Both the position numbers and the translations under genes were made by a program. From Thalassospira sp. MCCC 1A03138 (GTDB lineage: Bacteria; Pseudomonadota; Alphaproteobacteria; Rhodospirillales; Thalassospiraceae), in the NCBI RefSeq assembly GCF_002115785.1, contig NZ_JFJY01000009.1, forward strand, positions 140,900-204,899: a stretch of DNA of 64,000 nt, given 5' to 3'. This document shows, in pieces, positions 37,562-45,624 of the stretch. Every line of letters begins with the position of its first letter. Positions within the stretch are counted from its first letter, which is position 1. Below the pieces are notes generated by a model that searched no databases, was not told where the DNA came from, and worked only from the letters and a program-made list of their open reading frames with translations.

Positions 37562-38005
37562 TCAGGCTGCGGCGCGCGATGGCACCATCACCATCGCCTC
37601 GCCCGCGATCACGCATTTATCGCCAACATAACAGTTGGTTTCGAGAACCACCCGACGCTTGGGCGCGATGATCTCGCGCACCGTAACCTTTGCGGTCACA
37701 GTATCGCCAATACGGACCGGTGCCTTGAACTGCAAATTCTGCGACAGGTAAATCGTGCCCGGCCCCGGAAGACGCGTACCCAGCACGGTTGAAATGAAAC
37801 CGGCTGACAACATGCCATGCGCAATGCGGCCTTCAAACATCGTGGTTTCGGCAAATTCCTGATTAAGATGAACCGGGTTGGTATCGCCGGACAATCCGGC
37901 AAACATCACGATATCGGTTTCCGTCACGGTTTTGGCGTAACTTCCGACCATGCCGATCTCGATATCTTCAAGATACAGCCCTTCCAGTCCGTTCATCTCT
38001 CTCAT
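37562..38005 (-). CDS. phaJ: MaoC-like (R)-specific enoyl-CoA hydratase, PhaJ type
   Basis: 147 residues, a single hot-dog domain. The hydratase 2 motif is GDTNPVHLNQEFAETTMFEG, with catalytic Asp and His, followed by RIAHGMLSAGFISTVLGTRL. This matches PhaJ enzymes, which turn enoyl-CoA from beta-oxidation into (R)-3-hydroxyacyl-CoA for PHA synthesis. The link to the pha genes 29 kb away is functional inference; it could equally serve another acyl-CoA pathway. ATG 37996 (MNGLEGLYLE) is a good alternative start, since AGGA stands about nine bases before it. Confidence 0.85.
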   Translation of the reverse strand: MREMNGLEGLYLEDIEIGMVGSYAKTVTETDIVMFAGLSGDTNPVHLNQEFAETTMFEGRIAHGMLSAGFISTVLGTRLPGPGTIYLSQNLQFKAPVRIGDTVTAKVTVREIIAPKRRVVLETNCYVGDKCVIAGEAMVMVPSRAAA

Positions 38006-38238
38006 TTCCTGACTTTCCTTGCCTGTTTCTGATCGCTGCGTCTGACTTCTGATTTATTTTTGCGCCGCAGCATTCGCAATATTATTTCGCGTTTTCTTTT
38101 TTCGGCAATGGGTAATTGGTTGAACAGGGTAATTTCACAGGCTTGCCATATCCGGCGGAACTGCCCAAATGGGGACTTCCGTCCTGCACCGTCACGGTGC
38201 AAACTGCCCCTCAGAATAACAAATTGCGGAAAACGTCC

Positions 38239-39030
38239 ATGAATGCGACCACTGCCGACATCTATGAAATCGCCATGGGCCGATGGAGCCGCCGCCTGTC
38301 GCGCAACTTCCTTGATTTTGTTGCGGCACCCTCCTGCGGTTCGCTGATTGATGTCGGCTGCGGTACCGGCAGCCTCACACTCGCCGCCGCCACGCGGTAC
38401 CCAAAGGCACGCATTGTCGGGGTCGATCTGATCCCGGATTATCTGTCCGAAGCGTTGCTTAGCGCCGCACCTAATGTCAGCTTTGAAACCGGGGATGCCA
38501 GCAACCTGCCTTTTGGCGATGACAGTTTTGACACCGCCTTTTCGCAATTGCTGTTAAACGATCTGGAAGGTCCGGCAGGTGCTGTTTCGGAAATGGTTCG
38601 CGTCACCAAACCAGGCGGGCGGATTGCAGCAAGTGTCTGGGATCGTGCCGGGGGATTATCCTTCATCCGCCTGTTTCTCGATGCCGCGGCCGTGATCGCC
38701 TATCCGGCAGGAGATGAATTGCGCAGCAGGATTTTCGACATCCCCTATCAAAGCGAAGACGCCCTGTTTGATCTTTGGTCCGATGCCGGTTTGCGTGATG
38801 TCGATACCGCGACCCTGTCGATCCGCATGGATTTTCTGGATTTCGAGGATTACTGGCAGTCGCTTCTGGGTGCGCACAGCCTGATCCGTGATTTCTTTAC
38901 CAGCCTTGATCCCGAACTGGCACACCAACTGCGCACCGCTACCGAACGGTCCTATCTGGGGGGCAAGGATGATGGTCGCCGTTCGCTGGTGGCATCCGCT
39001 ATGGTTGTGCGCGGTATCGTCGGGGAATAG
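38239..39030 (+). CDS. Class I SAM-dependent methyltransferase
   Basis: 263 residues from ATG 38239 (MNATTADIYEIAMGRWSRRL). Motif I LIDVGCGTGSLTLAAATRYP, acidic GVDLIPDYL, motif II FETGDASNLPFGDDSFDTAF and motif III PGGRIAASVWD define a UbiE/Methyltransf_11 type enzyme. The C-terminal half (about 150-263) is the substrate-facing part and resembles no class I can name. The frame is open upstream to 38116, but that part lacks conservation. It is convergent with the sterol desaturase gene. Confidence 0.88.
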   Translation: MNATTADIYEIAMGRWSRRLSRNFLDFVAAPSCGSLIDVGCGTGSLTLAAATRYPKARIVGVDLIPDYLSEALLSAAPNVSFETGDASNLPFGDDSFDTAFSQLLLNDLEGPAGAVSEMVRVTKPGGRIAASVWDRAGGLSFIRLFLDAAAVIAYPAGDELRSRIFDIPYQSEDALFDLWSDAGLRDVDTATLSIRMDFLDFEDYWQSLLGAHSLIRDFFTSLDPELAHQLRTATERSYLGGKDDGRRSLVASAMVVRGIVGE

Positions 39031-39042
39031 GCGACGATTACA

Positions 39043-39852
39043 TCAAGACCGGCGAAACGGTATCCACAATACCGACCAAAGGCTTTGACTGCGTTTATCG
39101 CGAAATTCCTCAAGCCCGATCTGCATGTCATGATCATTGGTCTTGGTATGGTCGACATAACTGACAAACAGCCGGTCCCAAACCGACAGGATATTTCCGT
39201 AATTGCTGTTGGTTTCGCCTATCAGGCTGGAATGATGCACCCGATGCATATCGGGCGTTACAATCAATCGGCGCAATAACCGGTCAAACCCGCCGGGCAA
39301 ATGAACATTGCCGTGATTAAACAGCGCAAATCCGCTTAGCATGCTTTCATAAATCACCACCGCCCACGGATCAGCCCCCAGCAGGATCACAAAAGCCGAT
39401 TTATAAATCGCTGATGCGACAATTTCGAACGGATGAAACCGCACCGCGGTCGAGACATCAAATTCGATATCGCAATGATGCACCCGGTGAAACCGCCAGA
39501 AAACCGGCACGATATGCGTCAGGCGGTGCTGCCAGTAAACTGCACAATCAAGTGCGACGATTGCAATCAGGCCACTAAGCCACTCGGGCAGGCCAATCAG
39601 ATTCTCGGCCTGATTGATCACGCCCCAGCCCTGCTGCCCGGCCAGAATGGCCGCGGCAATCATCGCGGCCCCGATGGTGAAACGGGTTAATGCAGCCCCC
39701 ATCAACAGCAAACCAAAATTGGTCAGCCACCGCCCCGGGTTGCGCAGCCCACCCGCCGGACGATAAGGCATGAATGCCTCCCACATTGCCATCACGACAA
39801 GGATGGTGGCAAAGATACCCAACCTTAAAAGCCCGGCCTGTTGGTCCATCAT
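39043..39852 (-). CDS. Fatty acid hydroxylase / sterol desaturase family membrane protein
   Basis: 269 residues from ATG 39852, which has AGGA six bases upstream. About four or five membrane helices surround the di-iron histidine motifs: HRLTH, HRVHHCDIEF and HRVHHSSLIGETNSNYGN. The family inserts oxygen or double bonds into lipids, with substrates from sterols to carotenoids and ether lipids. The bacterial subgroup cannot be assigned a lipid here. It ends 12 bp from the convergent methyltransferase stop. Confidence 0.9.
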   Translation of the reverse strand: MMDQQAGLLRLGIFATILVVMAMWEAFMPYRPAGGLRNPGRWLTNFGLLLMGAALTRFTIGAAMIAAAILAGQQGWGVINQAENLIGLPEWLSGLIAIVALDCAVYWQHRLTHIVPVFWRFHRVHHCDIEFDVSTAVRFHPFEIVASAIYKSAFVILLGADPWAVVIYESMLSGFALFNHGNVHLPGGFDRLLRRLIVTPDMHRVHHSSLIGETNSNYGNILSVWDRLFVSYVDHTKTNDHDMQIGLEEFRDKRSQSLWSVLWIPFRRS

Positions 39853-40042
39853 GTTCCTGCCAAATACCAGGGTGGTGACGACGATTGTGTCTTTATGGTC
39901 ATAGTCGATGATATTGAAACAATACAGTACCTTGCCCATCGCAAGTCCATCACCATTATGTTAGATGAAGGATGTGTGACGAAGCAGTCCTGTCAAAAGC
40001 GGTTTCAAAACCAACGACACAGGGCACCGGCAGGAGGATTTG

Positions 40043-41071
40043 ATGGGGCAGGCGACAGGACGTATTGCGGCAGGTTTATTCGGGGTCCTGATCCTCGTGC
40101 CGTTCGCGACCATCGCCCGTGCGGATGGCCCGCCCTTTGATCTGCCCGTCGATTGCCCCTATGGCCAGTGTGATGTGGTCCATTATGTCGACCATGATCC
40201 CGGCCCCGAAATCCGTGATTTTGCGTGTGGCACCACCACCTATGAAGGTCATCGCGGCACCGATTTTTCCATTCCCGACGAGGCCACCATGATTGGCGGG
40301 GTCGCGGTCAACGCGGTTGCCGCCGGCACGGTGATTGCCACCCGTGACGGGGTCGAGGATATCGACGCTGGCCGTTTGGTCGGCGATTCGCTTAAGGGGA
40401 TTGAATGCGGTAACGGCATTCTGATCAACCACGAAGATGGCTGGCAAAGCCAGTATTGCCATCTGCGCCGCGGATCACTGGCGGTTAAAAAAGGCGACAC
40501 GGTCGAACGCGGCCAGACAATCGGGCTGATCGGCATGTCCGGGCAGGCCACCTTCCCGCATCTGCATTTCAACCTGCGCAAGGATAACCAGCTGGTCGAC
40601 CCGTTCAGTGGCACCACGATGGGGGCTGTCACCCCGCAGGATTGCAATGCCAATAATGCGGTGCTGTGGACCGATGCCGCCAAGGAACAGATGTCCTATC
40701 GGGCGGTGACCCTTTATGCATCGGGCTTTTCATCTGCCAAACCCAATGCCACCGACATCAAGCGCGGCTATGGTAAAAGCAGTGAACTGCCCGCTTCCAG
40801 CCCCGGACTGTTTTTCTGGGCCTATCTGATCGGGGCCAGCAACGGCGATATCATCCGACTAAGCATGGATGGCCCGAACGGCATTGGCGGACACCGCGAT
40901 TTCACCATCAATGTCGAAAACGATAACGGCCCGCGCGCCAAGTGGTTTTACGTCAATATCAACCGCCCCGGTGATCGCTGGCCCGCAGGTGCCTATCGCG
41001 GTGAAGTCACCTTTACCCGCCCCGGCCAACCATCTAGGGAAATCGGCATCACCGAGCTTACCATTCGCTGA
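40043..41071 (+). CDS. Secreted M23 family metallopeptidase
   Basis: 342 residues with a signal peptide (MGQATGRIAAGLFGVLILVP, cleavage near ARADG). The peptidase core (about 70-195) has GHRGTDFSIPD with His and Asp ligands, NGILINHEDGWQSQYCHL and the HxH motif FPHLHFNLR, so the zinc site is complete. A second, beta-rich domain (about 215-342) follows, perhaps a binding module. Lysostaphin-type enzymes cut peptidoglycan cross-bridges. Several Cys (DCPYGQC, FACGTT, ECGNG) suggest disulfides. The ATG is preceded by GGAGG. It ends in a terminator. Confidence 0.92.
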   Translation: MGQATGRIAAGLFGVLILVPFATIARADGPPFDLPVDCPYGQCDVVHYVDHDPGPEIRDFACGTTTYEGHRGTDFSIPDEATMIGGVAVNAVAAGTVIATRDGVEDIDAGRLVGDSLKGIECGNGILINHEDGWQSQYCHLRRGSLAVKKGDTVERGQTIGLIGMSGQATFPHLHFNLRKDNQLVDPFSGTTMGAVTPQDCNANNAVLWTDAAKEQMSYRAVTLYASGFSSAKPNATDIKRGYGKSSELPASSPGLFFWAYLIGASNGDIIRLSMDGPNGIGGHRDFTINVENDNGPRAKWFYVNINRPGDRWPAGAYRGEVTFTRPGQPSREIGITELTIR

Positions 41072-41387
41072 CAACGCCACCGATAACGCTGCGGATAACA
41101 TAGACATTGCCGACGGGTATCGCAGCACAGCATGCCAATATCGCGGGAATCGGCAGTAACTGAGCCGCGTGCGGATTCCGATTCTCGCGTTTTTTATGCG
41201 CCGCACCATCAACCTTTGGTTATTTATGACCAAAACAGGTACAGAAAAGCTGTCTTTTTCCATCAGGTTGAAAGTTTTTTGACGTTTTTAAGAGGACAGC
41301 ACTTGTATCGGGACCATATGCCTGCATATATTTCAACAGTGCGCCATACGGTGCATTTAAAGATACCTGTCATAAGACGGAGTAAAA
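41072..41387. other. Intergenic region after the M23 gene
   Basis: 316 bp holding the M23 terminator (41142-41195) and, in its AT-richer right half (41200-41380), presumably the promoter of the 40-residue membrane protein gene. No other gene is seen. Confidence 0.5.
41142..41195 (+). terminator. Intrinsic terminator of the M23 peptidase gene
   Basis: A 12-bp stem (41142-41153 with 41178-41189, one G-T pair) with a 24-nt loop is followed by TTTTTT. Confidence 0.72.
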
Positions 41388-41510
41388 ATGATGAATAAGC
41401 GCAAAGCCGTTGCTATCGCCGTTGCCCGTGAACAGCAGATTGCCCGTTCGATGGAAATCCTGTTTGCTGGTACCATTCTGGCTCTGATTGCATCGCTTCT
41501 GATCCTCTGA
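41388..41510 (+). CDS. Small single-span membrane protein, 40 residues
   Basis: ATG-ATG at 41388 follows GGAG at five bases (41379-41382). The product begins MMNKRKAVAIAVAREQQIAR, a basic amphipathic stretch, and ends in a hydrophobic helix (ILFAGTILALIASLLIL) that would cross the inner membrane with the N-terminus inside. The strong ribosome site, clean charge pattern and its own AT-rich upstream region argue for a real gene. I know no homologue and no function. A perfect 8-bp hairpin (GGCCGTTA/TAACGGCC, 41542-41568) follows at about 30 bp and may end its message. Confidence 0.6.
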   Translation: MMNKRKAVAIAVAREQQIARSMEILFAGTILALIASLLIL

Positions 41511-41708
41511 TCTTTTTTGTAACGCGCTTCGTCATTTAATCGGCCGTTAGCCATCCGGGATAACGGCCCCGAACGTTCAAGAACATCTTCATGAACAACC
41601 GCCGCCTTTTCATCGTTGCCATTACGCGAATTACCAGCCCGGTGGTCTGAGGACCCCGGGACGTGTCTTTTCGCCTTTTGGATACAATGAAAATGTGTGT
41701 GCATTGTC

Positions 41709-42035
41709 ATGACCGATCATGCCTTTCTCGCGCCGCTTGAAAGCGCGCAGCCGACCAAATCCGTTTATTGTTTCGCCGTTCACGCCGCCGCAGAACCCGA
41801 TGTGATGCCGCGTGTTCTTGAACTGTTTTCCAAACGCAATCTTGTCCCCGCCAGCTGGCATTCCACCGTCGCCGACGGCCATGCCGGTTTCAGCGAATTG
41901 CAGATCGATATCCAGATTCAGCAACTGGAAACCAAGGTTGCCGAACATATCGCCCGGTGCCTGCGTCAGATCGTGCATGTGAATACGGTTCTGACATCGG
42001 AAAAGGGTTATTCCAACTCTGCCCTTGGCGCTTAG
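41709..42035 (+). CDS. Small ACT-domain protein
   Basis: 108 residues forming one ACT-like unit: YCFAVHAAAEPDVMPRVLEL, FSKRNLVPASWHSTVADGHA and LETKVAEHIARCLRQIVHVN. The pattern resembles the short regulatory subunit of acetohydroxyacid synthase (IlvM/IlvN), but no catalytic subunit is nearby. It may bind an amino acid and regulate a partner elsewhere. ATG 41709 is favoured over the GTG-type opening at 41697. Confidence 0.75.
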   Translation: MTDHAFLAPLESAQPTKSVYCFAVHAAAEPDVMPRVLELFSKRNLVPASWHSTVADGHAGFSELQIDIQIQQLETKVAEHIARCLRQIVHVNTVLTSEKGYSNSALGA

Positions 42036-42115
42036 GCCTTGGACGCTTAGTCTGTCTGGGTCGCGGCACTGCAACATGATCGTGTTGCAGTGCGCCCCAA
42101 CCGACGGAGCCCATC

Positions 42116-42979
42116 TTGACCTATCTTGACCATATCAAAGCCTGCAACAACGCCAATCCATCGCGCTATGTGCCCTTCCGCATTGATGGAATGTCTCTGG
42201 GTGCCTTGCGTCCGGACTTCGCCACCGCCCTGTCAGCACTTGGCCCGGATTTTTCCCGCGACGAAAATGGGGAGTACTGCTTTGCACCGCATATCGTAAC
42301 CCTTGATGATCGCAACCGTTCGCTCGATACCGCCACCAAGGCGCTTTGCGATCAGGGCGTCATCCGCCGCCTGCATGGCGAACGGTTCGATATTCGCCCG
42401 ACACTGGGTCACGATCCCCTATGTCAGTTGGATCGGTCCGCCATGCCCTATTTCGGGTTCCGGTCCTGGGGTGTGCATATGAACGGCTATGTGCAAAAAG
42501 ATGAAGGCATCCATATGTGGATTGCCCACCGCGCCAAGGACAAACCGACCTATCCGGGCATGCTTGACAATATGGTTGCAGGCGGCCAGCCGACCGGACT
42601 TGGTTTTCTTGAAAACATGATCAAGGAATGTGCCGAAGAAGCCGCCATCCCCGAAAACCTCTCCAGAAATTTGAAACCGGTCGGTACCGTTTCCTATCTT
42701 TACGAAACCACCGAAGGGCTAAAGCCCGATGTCATGGTCAATTATGATCTGGAATTGCCCGCCGATTTCGTGCCGCGATGTGCGGACGGCGAAGTCGAAC
42801 AGTTTGAATTGATGCCTTTGGCCGACGTCGCCGAAATCGTACGCAGCAGTTTTGATTTCAAATTCAATTGCGCGCTGGTGATCATCGATTTCCTGATTCG
42901 CCACGGCTTCCTGACCGCCGACAATGAACCGGATTACAGCCAGCTGACCACCGGGCTGCATCGCAATATTTTCCGATAG
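42116..42979 (+). CDS. Nudix hydrolase with DUF4743 N-terminal domain
   Basis: 287 residues. Residues 1-115 are a DUF4743-like module (YVPFRIDGMSLGALRPDFAT), followed by a Nudix domain with the box GLGFLENMIKECAEEAAIPE (about 165-185), which keeps the REUxEE core as KECAEEAAI. The layout equals that of Tnr3-type proteins and of plant/fungal relatives that hydrolyse damaged thiamine diphosphates. Start is TTG 42116 with GGAG at eight bases; no ATG fits the conserved N-terminus. It stands alone on the plus strand. Confidence 0.85.
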   Translation: MTYLDHIKACNNANPSRYVPFRIDGMSLGALRPDFATALSALGPDFSRDENGEYCFAPHIVTLDDRNRSLDTATKALCDQGVIRRLHGERFDIRPTLGHDPLCQLDRSAMPYFGFRSWGVHMNGYVQKDEGIHMWIAHRAKDKPTYPGMLDNMVAGGQPTGLGFLENMIKECAEEAAIPENLSRNLKPVGTVSYLYETTEGLKPDVMVNYDLELPADFVPRCADGEVEQFELMPLADVAEIVRSSFDFKFNCALVIIDFLIRHGFLTADNEPDYSQLTTGLHRNIFR

Positions 42980-43017
42980 GGATTTGTTGATTTGTCCCGC
43001 GCAAAAACACCCGAAAC

Positions 43018-43497
43018 TTACTGTTTGGTCGGCGGACCGCCCATAAGCGCCCCAACCGCCATCAGGGTCAATTTGGCGCGCAATTCCGGATCAAGCTTGT
43101 CCAGATCTTCCTGCTTGTTGCGGATGGCAACCAATGCTTCGGAAATCAGTTTGGCGCGCGCATCGTCGGCTGCACTTGGCATCCGGCTTTTCTTTTTGCC
43201 GATCTTGGCGTCGGCGGCTTCAAGCGCCTTAAGGATTGCGGCCTGCGGATTATCCGACTGTTCTGTCAGGGTCTCGGCCAAGGCCTGAGCGCGGGCCTCC
43301 TCAAAGGACATGCCACTTTCCTGATAGGCCATCGCGCGGTCTTCGATCCGGCGTGCCTGTTTGGCCTGGGCAGCACTGCGTGCTGCCAGCTCGGGATCAT
43401 TGAGTTGAAGGGACTGTGAATCGCTATAGGCCTTAAGGGCCTCCCGTCCGCGTTTTCCAACGAAAACGCGCAGCAGCGTCTCCTTTAGCATTCCCAT
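43018..43497 (-). CDS. Alpha-helical hypothetical protein
   Basis: 159 residues from ATG 43497 with GGGAA upstream. The sequence is almost wholly helical and charged, with Ala/Glu/Lys/Arg-rich segments (ELAARSAAQAKQARRIEDRA, FEEARAQALAETLTEQSDNP) and a final hydrophobic stretch AKLTLMAVGALMGGPP. No signal peptide or known domain is visible. It follows the cobalamin-domain-like gene at 43604 by 107 bp on the same strand and could share its message. Confidence 0.72.
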   Translation of the reverse strand: MGMLKETLLRVFVGKRGREALKAYSDSQSLQLNDPELAARSAAQAKQARRIEDRAMAYQESGMSFEEARAQALAETLTEQSDNPQAAILKALEAADAKIGKKKSRMPSAADDARAKLISEALVAIRNKQEDLDKLDPELRAKLTLMAVGALMGGPPTKQ

Positions 43498-43603
43498 CAA
43501 TCGTTCCCGCTATGGTTTGGTTGCCCGCATCACAAGGCAACCATCATGCACCCAAAGGGTTTCAAAATCATTGCCTGCGGCCTGCAGGCAATATCGCAAT
43601 GCC

Positions 43604-44065
43604 TTATATATGTTGCGCGACCCGGTCTTCTTCAATCTCAAGGATGTAACCGACCAGCGCCTCGCAATCATCCGTTCCCAGATGTTCAAGATCAAAGACG
43701 AAATCAACATTGTCACGCGCCGGGTCATCGGTTTTCCCGACAATGCCGAATTTGATATATTCCGCATCAAGAGCGGCCAGCGACGATATCACATCGGCAA
43801 CCCCCACCCGGTCTTCAGCCGTCAGTGACAAGCGGATCAGAACCAGAATATCGGCATCGCAATCAACCGCCTGACGGGCAATCGATTGTGCGTCGGAATT
43901 TTTCGGGGCGATATCAACGTCAAACCCGCCATCGGCAAACAGGGTCGCGACATGCTTGTGATGGGGTTCTTCCGCCGACGATGCCGTCGCCAGAAGCAGT
44001 CTGGGGTGGCGGCCTTCCATCTCGGCGAAACGGGCAAGATTGGTCGCAAGTTCAGGAGACGTCAT
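43604..44065 (-). CDS. Stand-alone cobalamin-binding-domain-like protein lacking the ligand histidine
   Basis: 153 residues resembling the C-terminal B12 domain of methylmalonyl-CoA mutase: HVATLFADGGFDVDIAP, SIARQAVDCDADILVLIRLS, then DVISSLAALDAEYIKFGIVG and a final helix. In the family the first loop reads DxHxxG; here it is ASSAEEPHHKH, so the cobalt-ligating His is not at its normal place, although two nearby His exist. A cobalamin role is therefore doubtful. ATG 44065 follows GAGG. No mutase or B12 enzyme lies nearby. Confidence 0.68.
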   Translation of the reverse strand: MTSPELATNLARFAEMEGRHPRLLLATASSAEEPHHKHVATLFADGGFDVDIAPKNSDAQSIARQAVDCDADILVLIRLSLTAEDRVGVADVISSLAALDAEYIKFGIVGKTDDPARDNVDFVFDLEHLGTDDCEALVGYILEIEEDRVAQHI

Positions 44066-44200
44066 AACACCTCACAGAAATAACCTGTCCAGGATGGACA
44101 TTCTGCGAACCAGTATTCCAATGAAACCTTGGAACTTCAAGCGTTGCGGCAAGGTTTTCTGCATCAAACCTCACAACCGCAAAATGCGGTCGACGGTGGT

Positions 44201-44863
44201 TCAGCCGCCGATTACCGCCGATGGATCAACCCCGATGACATAGGGATGCGCCCAAAGGAACACGACATACAGCAGAATTCCCAGCCCAATATCGCGCCAG
44301 CCAAGCGCGCCTTTGGCAAGCCCCGCGACGTCAAACCGTCGAGTCCCGTCAAGGATTGCCTTGTATTCGGCCACGTCCATGTGGCGGGCGCGGATTTGTT
44401 CCATCCGCCAGAACCCGGCAATGGCAAAAACCGTCGCCCCGCCAAAGAACATGAAAGCCACCAGATCACCATTGGGCACGATATGCCCAAGTCCCCACAA
44501 CATCATGCCCAAAAGCAGCGGATGACGGGTCAAACGGTTGATCCCCGGTCGTGCCGGATCAAATCCTTTTTTTCGTCCAATCGACAGCGGACAGGGTTGA
44601 ATAATCGCTGCGGCCCACAAAATGCAGGCAGGCAGCATAAAGGTCAGCGTGACGTGATTTTGCCAGATTTCGTAGGGCCACAGCGTGATGAAGTCCGCAT
44701 GACGTACCTCATAAATCACCCATCCCAGCAGGAACAGCGACGTGACCGAAAACGTTACAACATATGCCGTGTGACCGATCCTTGCCGTGATCGCACCACG
44801 CAGAAGACCGGGCACGATATGCCCCGCCATAAACACCGCGACTGAAACGAAAAACCATGTCAA
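44201..44863 (-). CDS. NnrU family membrane protein
   Basis: 220 residues with six or seven membrane helices. The NnrU signature LTRHPLLLGMMLWGLGHIVP NGD (shown in two parts) and the GHIVPGLLR at the start are clear. NnrU was found beside nitric oxide reductase genes, but relatives are widespread and are distant from isoprenylcysteine methyltransferase-like MAPEG folds. There are no denitrification genes here, so no nitrogen role is claimed. Confidence 0.9.
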   Translation of the reverse strand: MTWFFVSVAVFMAGHIVPGLLRGAITARIGHTAYVVTFSVTSLFLLGWVIYEVRHADFITLWPYEIWQNHVTLTFMLPACILWAAAIIQPCPLSIGRKKGFDPARPGINRLTRHPLLLGMMLWGLGHIVPNGDLVAFMFFGGATVFAIAGFWRMEQIRARHMDVAEYKAILDGTRRFDVAGLAKGALGWRDIGLGILLYVVFLWAHPYVIGVDPSAVIGG

Positions 44864-45087
44864 ATGACGATCTCCCCTTTACATTGACGCGCTGTCATGC
44901 AAATTGCGCATCTTTCCGCGTGCAGCAACCCGGTCGTCAAACTGGTCCCGATTGGTCCAAAATGGCTAAGACCCTTGCGCCGCGTGATATTAGCGGATAC
45001 GTCTGTATCCCTGTTTGACTTCGGACAATAAGCACCTGCCTATGGATTTTCCACCGGGCAGACAAAGAAACACGGAATATACTCGAA

Positions 45088-45528
45088 ATGAGCTGGACGC
45101 CGGAAAAGATTGAACTGCTGACCTCGCTCTGGAATCAGGGCTGGACCACAGCACGCATCGGTGAAGAACTGGGCGTTGGCAAAAACGCCGTCGTTGGCAA
45201 GGCACACCGCCTTGGCCTGCCCAAGCGCCCCTCCCCGATCCAGCGCCGCGCCGAAGAGAGCGAGCCGAAAAAGGCACCGACCCCGAAAGTGCAGAGCAAA
45301 GGCATCAGCATCTTTGATCTCGGTGCCGGTATGTGCCGCTGGCCGTTCGGTGATCCGGGCGATGAAGACTTCCATTTCTGCGGCAAGAAATCTGTGCCGA
45401 GCAAACCTTACTGCGACGAACATTGCGCGGCGGCATATCTGAACGGCAAGAACCCTCGCGAAGACGGCCCGCGGAACGTTCCTGGTCGCCCCAATGCGCC
45501 GCATATGTCTCACGGTCCCAAAAAGTAA
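45088..45528 (+). CDS. gcrA: GcrA family cell cycle regulator
   Basis: 146 residues. The N-terminal DNA-binding HTH is MSWTPEKIELLTSLWNQGWT, followed by ARIGEELGVGKNAVVGKAHR. A flexible Pro/Lys-rich linker (about 45-70) leads to the C-terminal domain CRWPFGDPGD...FCGK...YCDEHCAAAY that contacts RNA polymerase sigma-70. GcrA activates promoters carrying CcrM-methylated GANTC sites in alphaproteobacteria. It is alone on the plus strand and shares a terminator with cpdB. Its presence is one of the firmest taxonomic signals in the window. Confidence 0.95.
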   Translation: MSWTPEKIELLTSLWNQGWTTARIGEELGVGKNAVVGKAHRLGLPKRPSPIQRRAEESEPKKAPTPKVQSKGISIFDLGAGMCRWPFGDPGDEDFHFCGKKSVPSKPYCDEHCAAAYLNGKNPREDGPRNVPGRPNAPHMSHGPKK

Positions 45529-45574
45529 CAGTCTGGCTGTCGCTGACCTTCACGGTCTTCGCGCAAGCCCAATT

Positions 45575-45607
45575 AAAAAGCCGCCCTCTTCCGATGGGCG
45601 GCTTTTT
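45575..45607. terminator. Bidirectional terminator between gcrA and cpdB
   Basis: A 12-bp perfect stem (AAAAAGCCGCCC with its complement) and a 9-nt loop, with A and T runs on both sides, sits between the convergent genes. Confidence 0.93.
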
Positions 45608-45624
45608 CTGTTTCGCGTCCAGTC

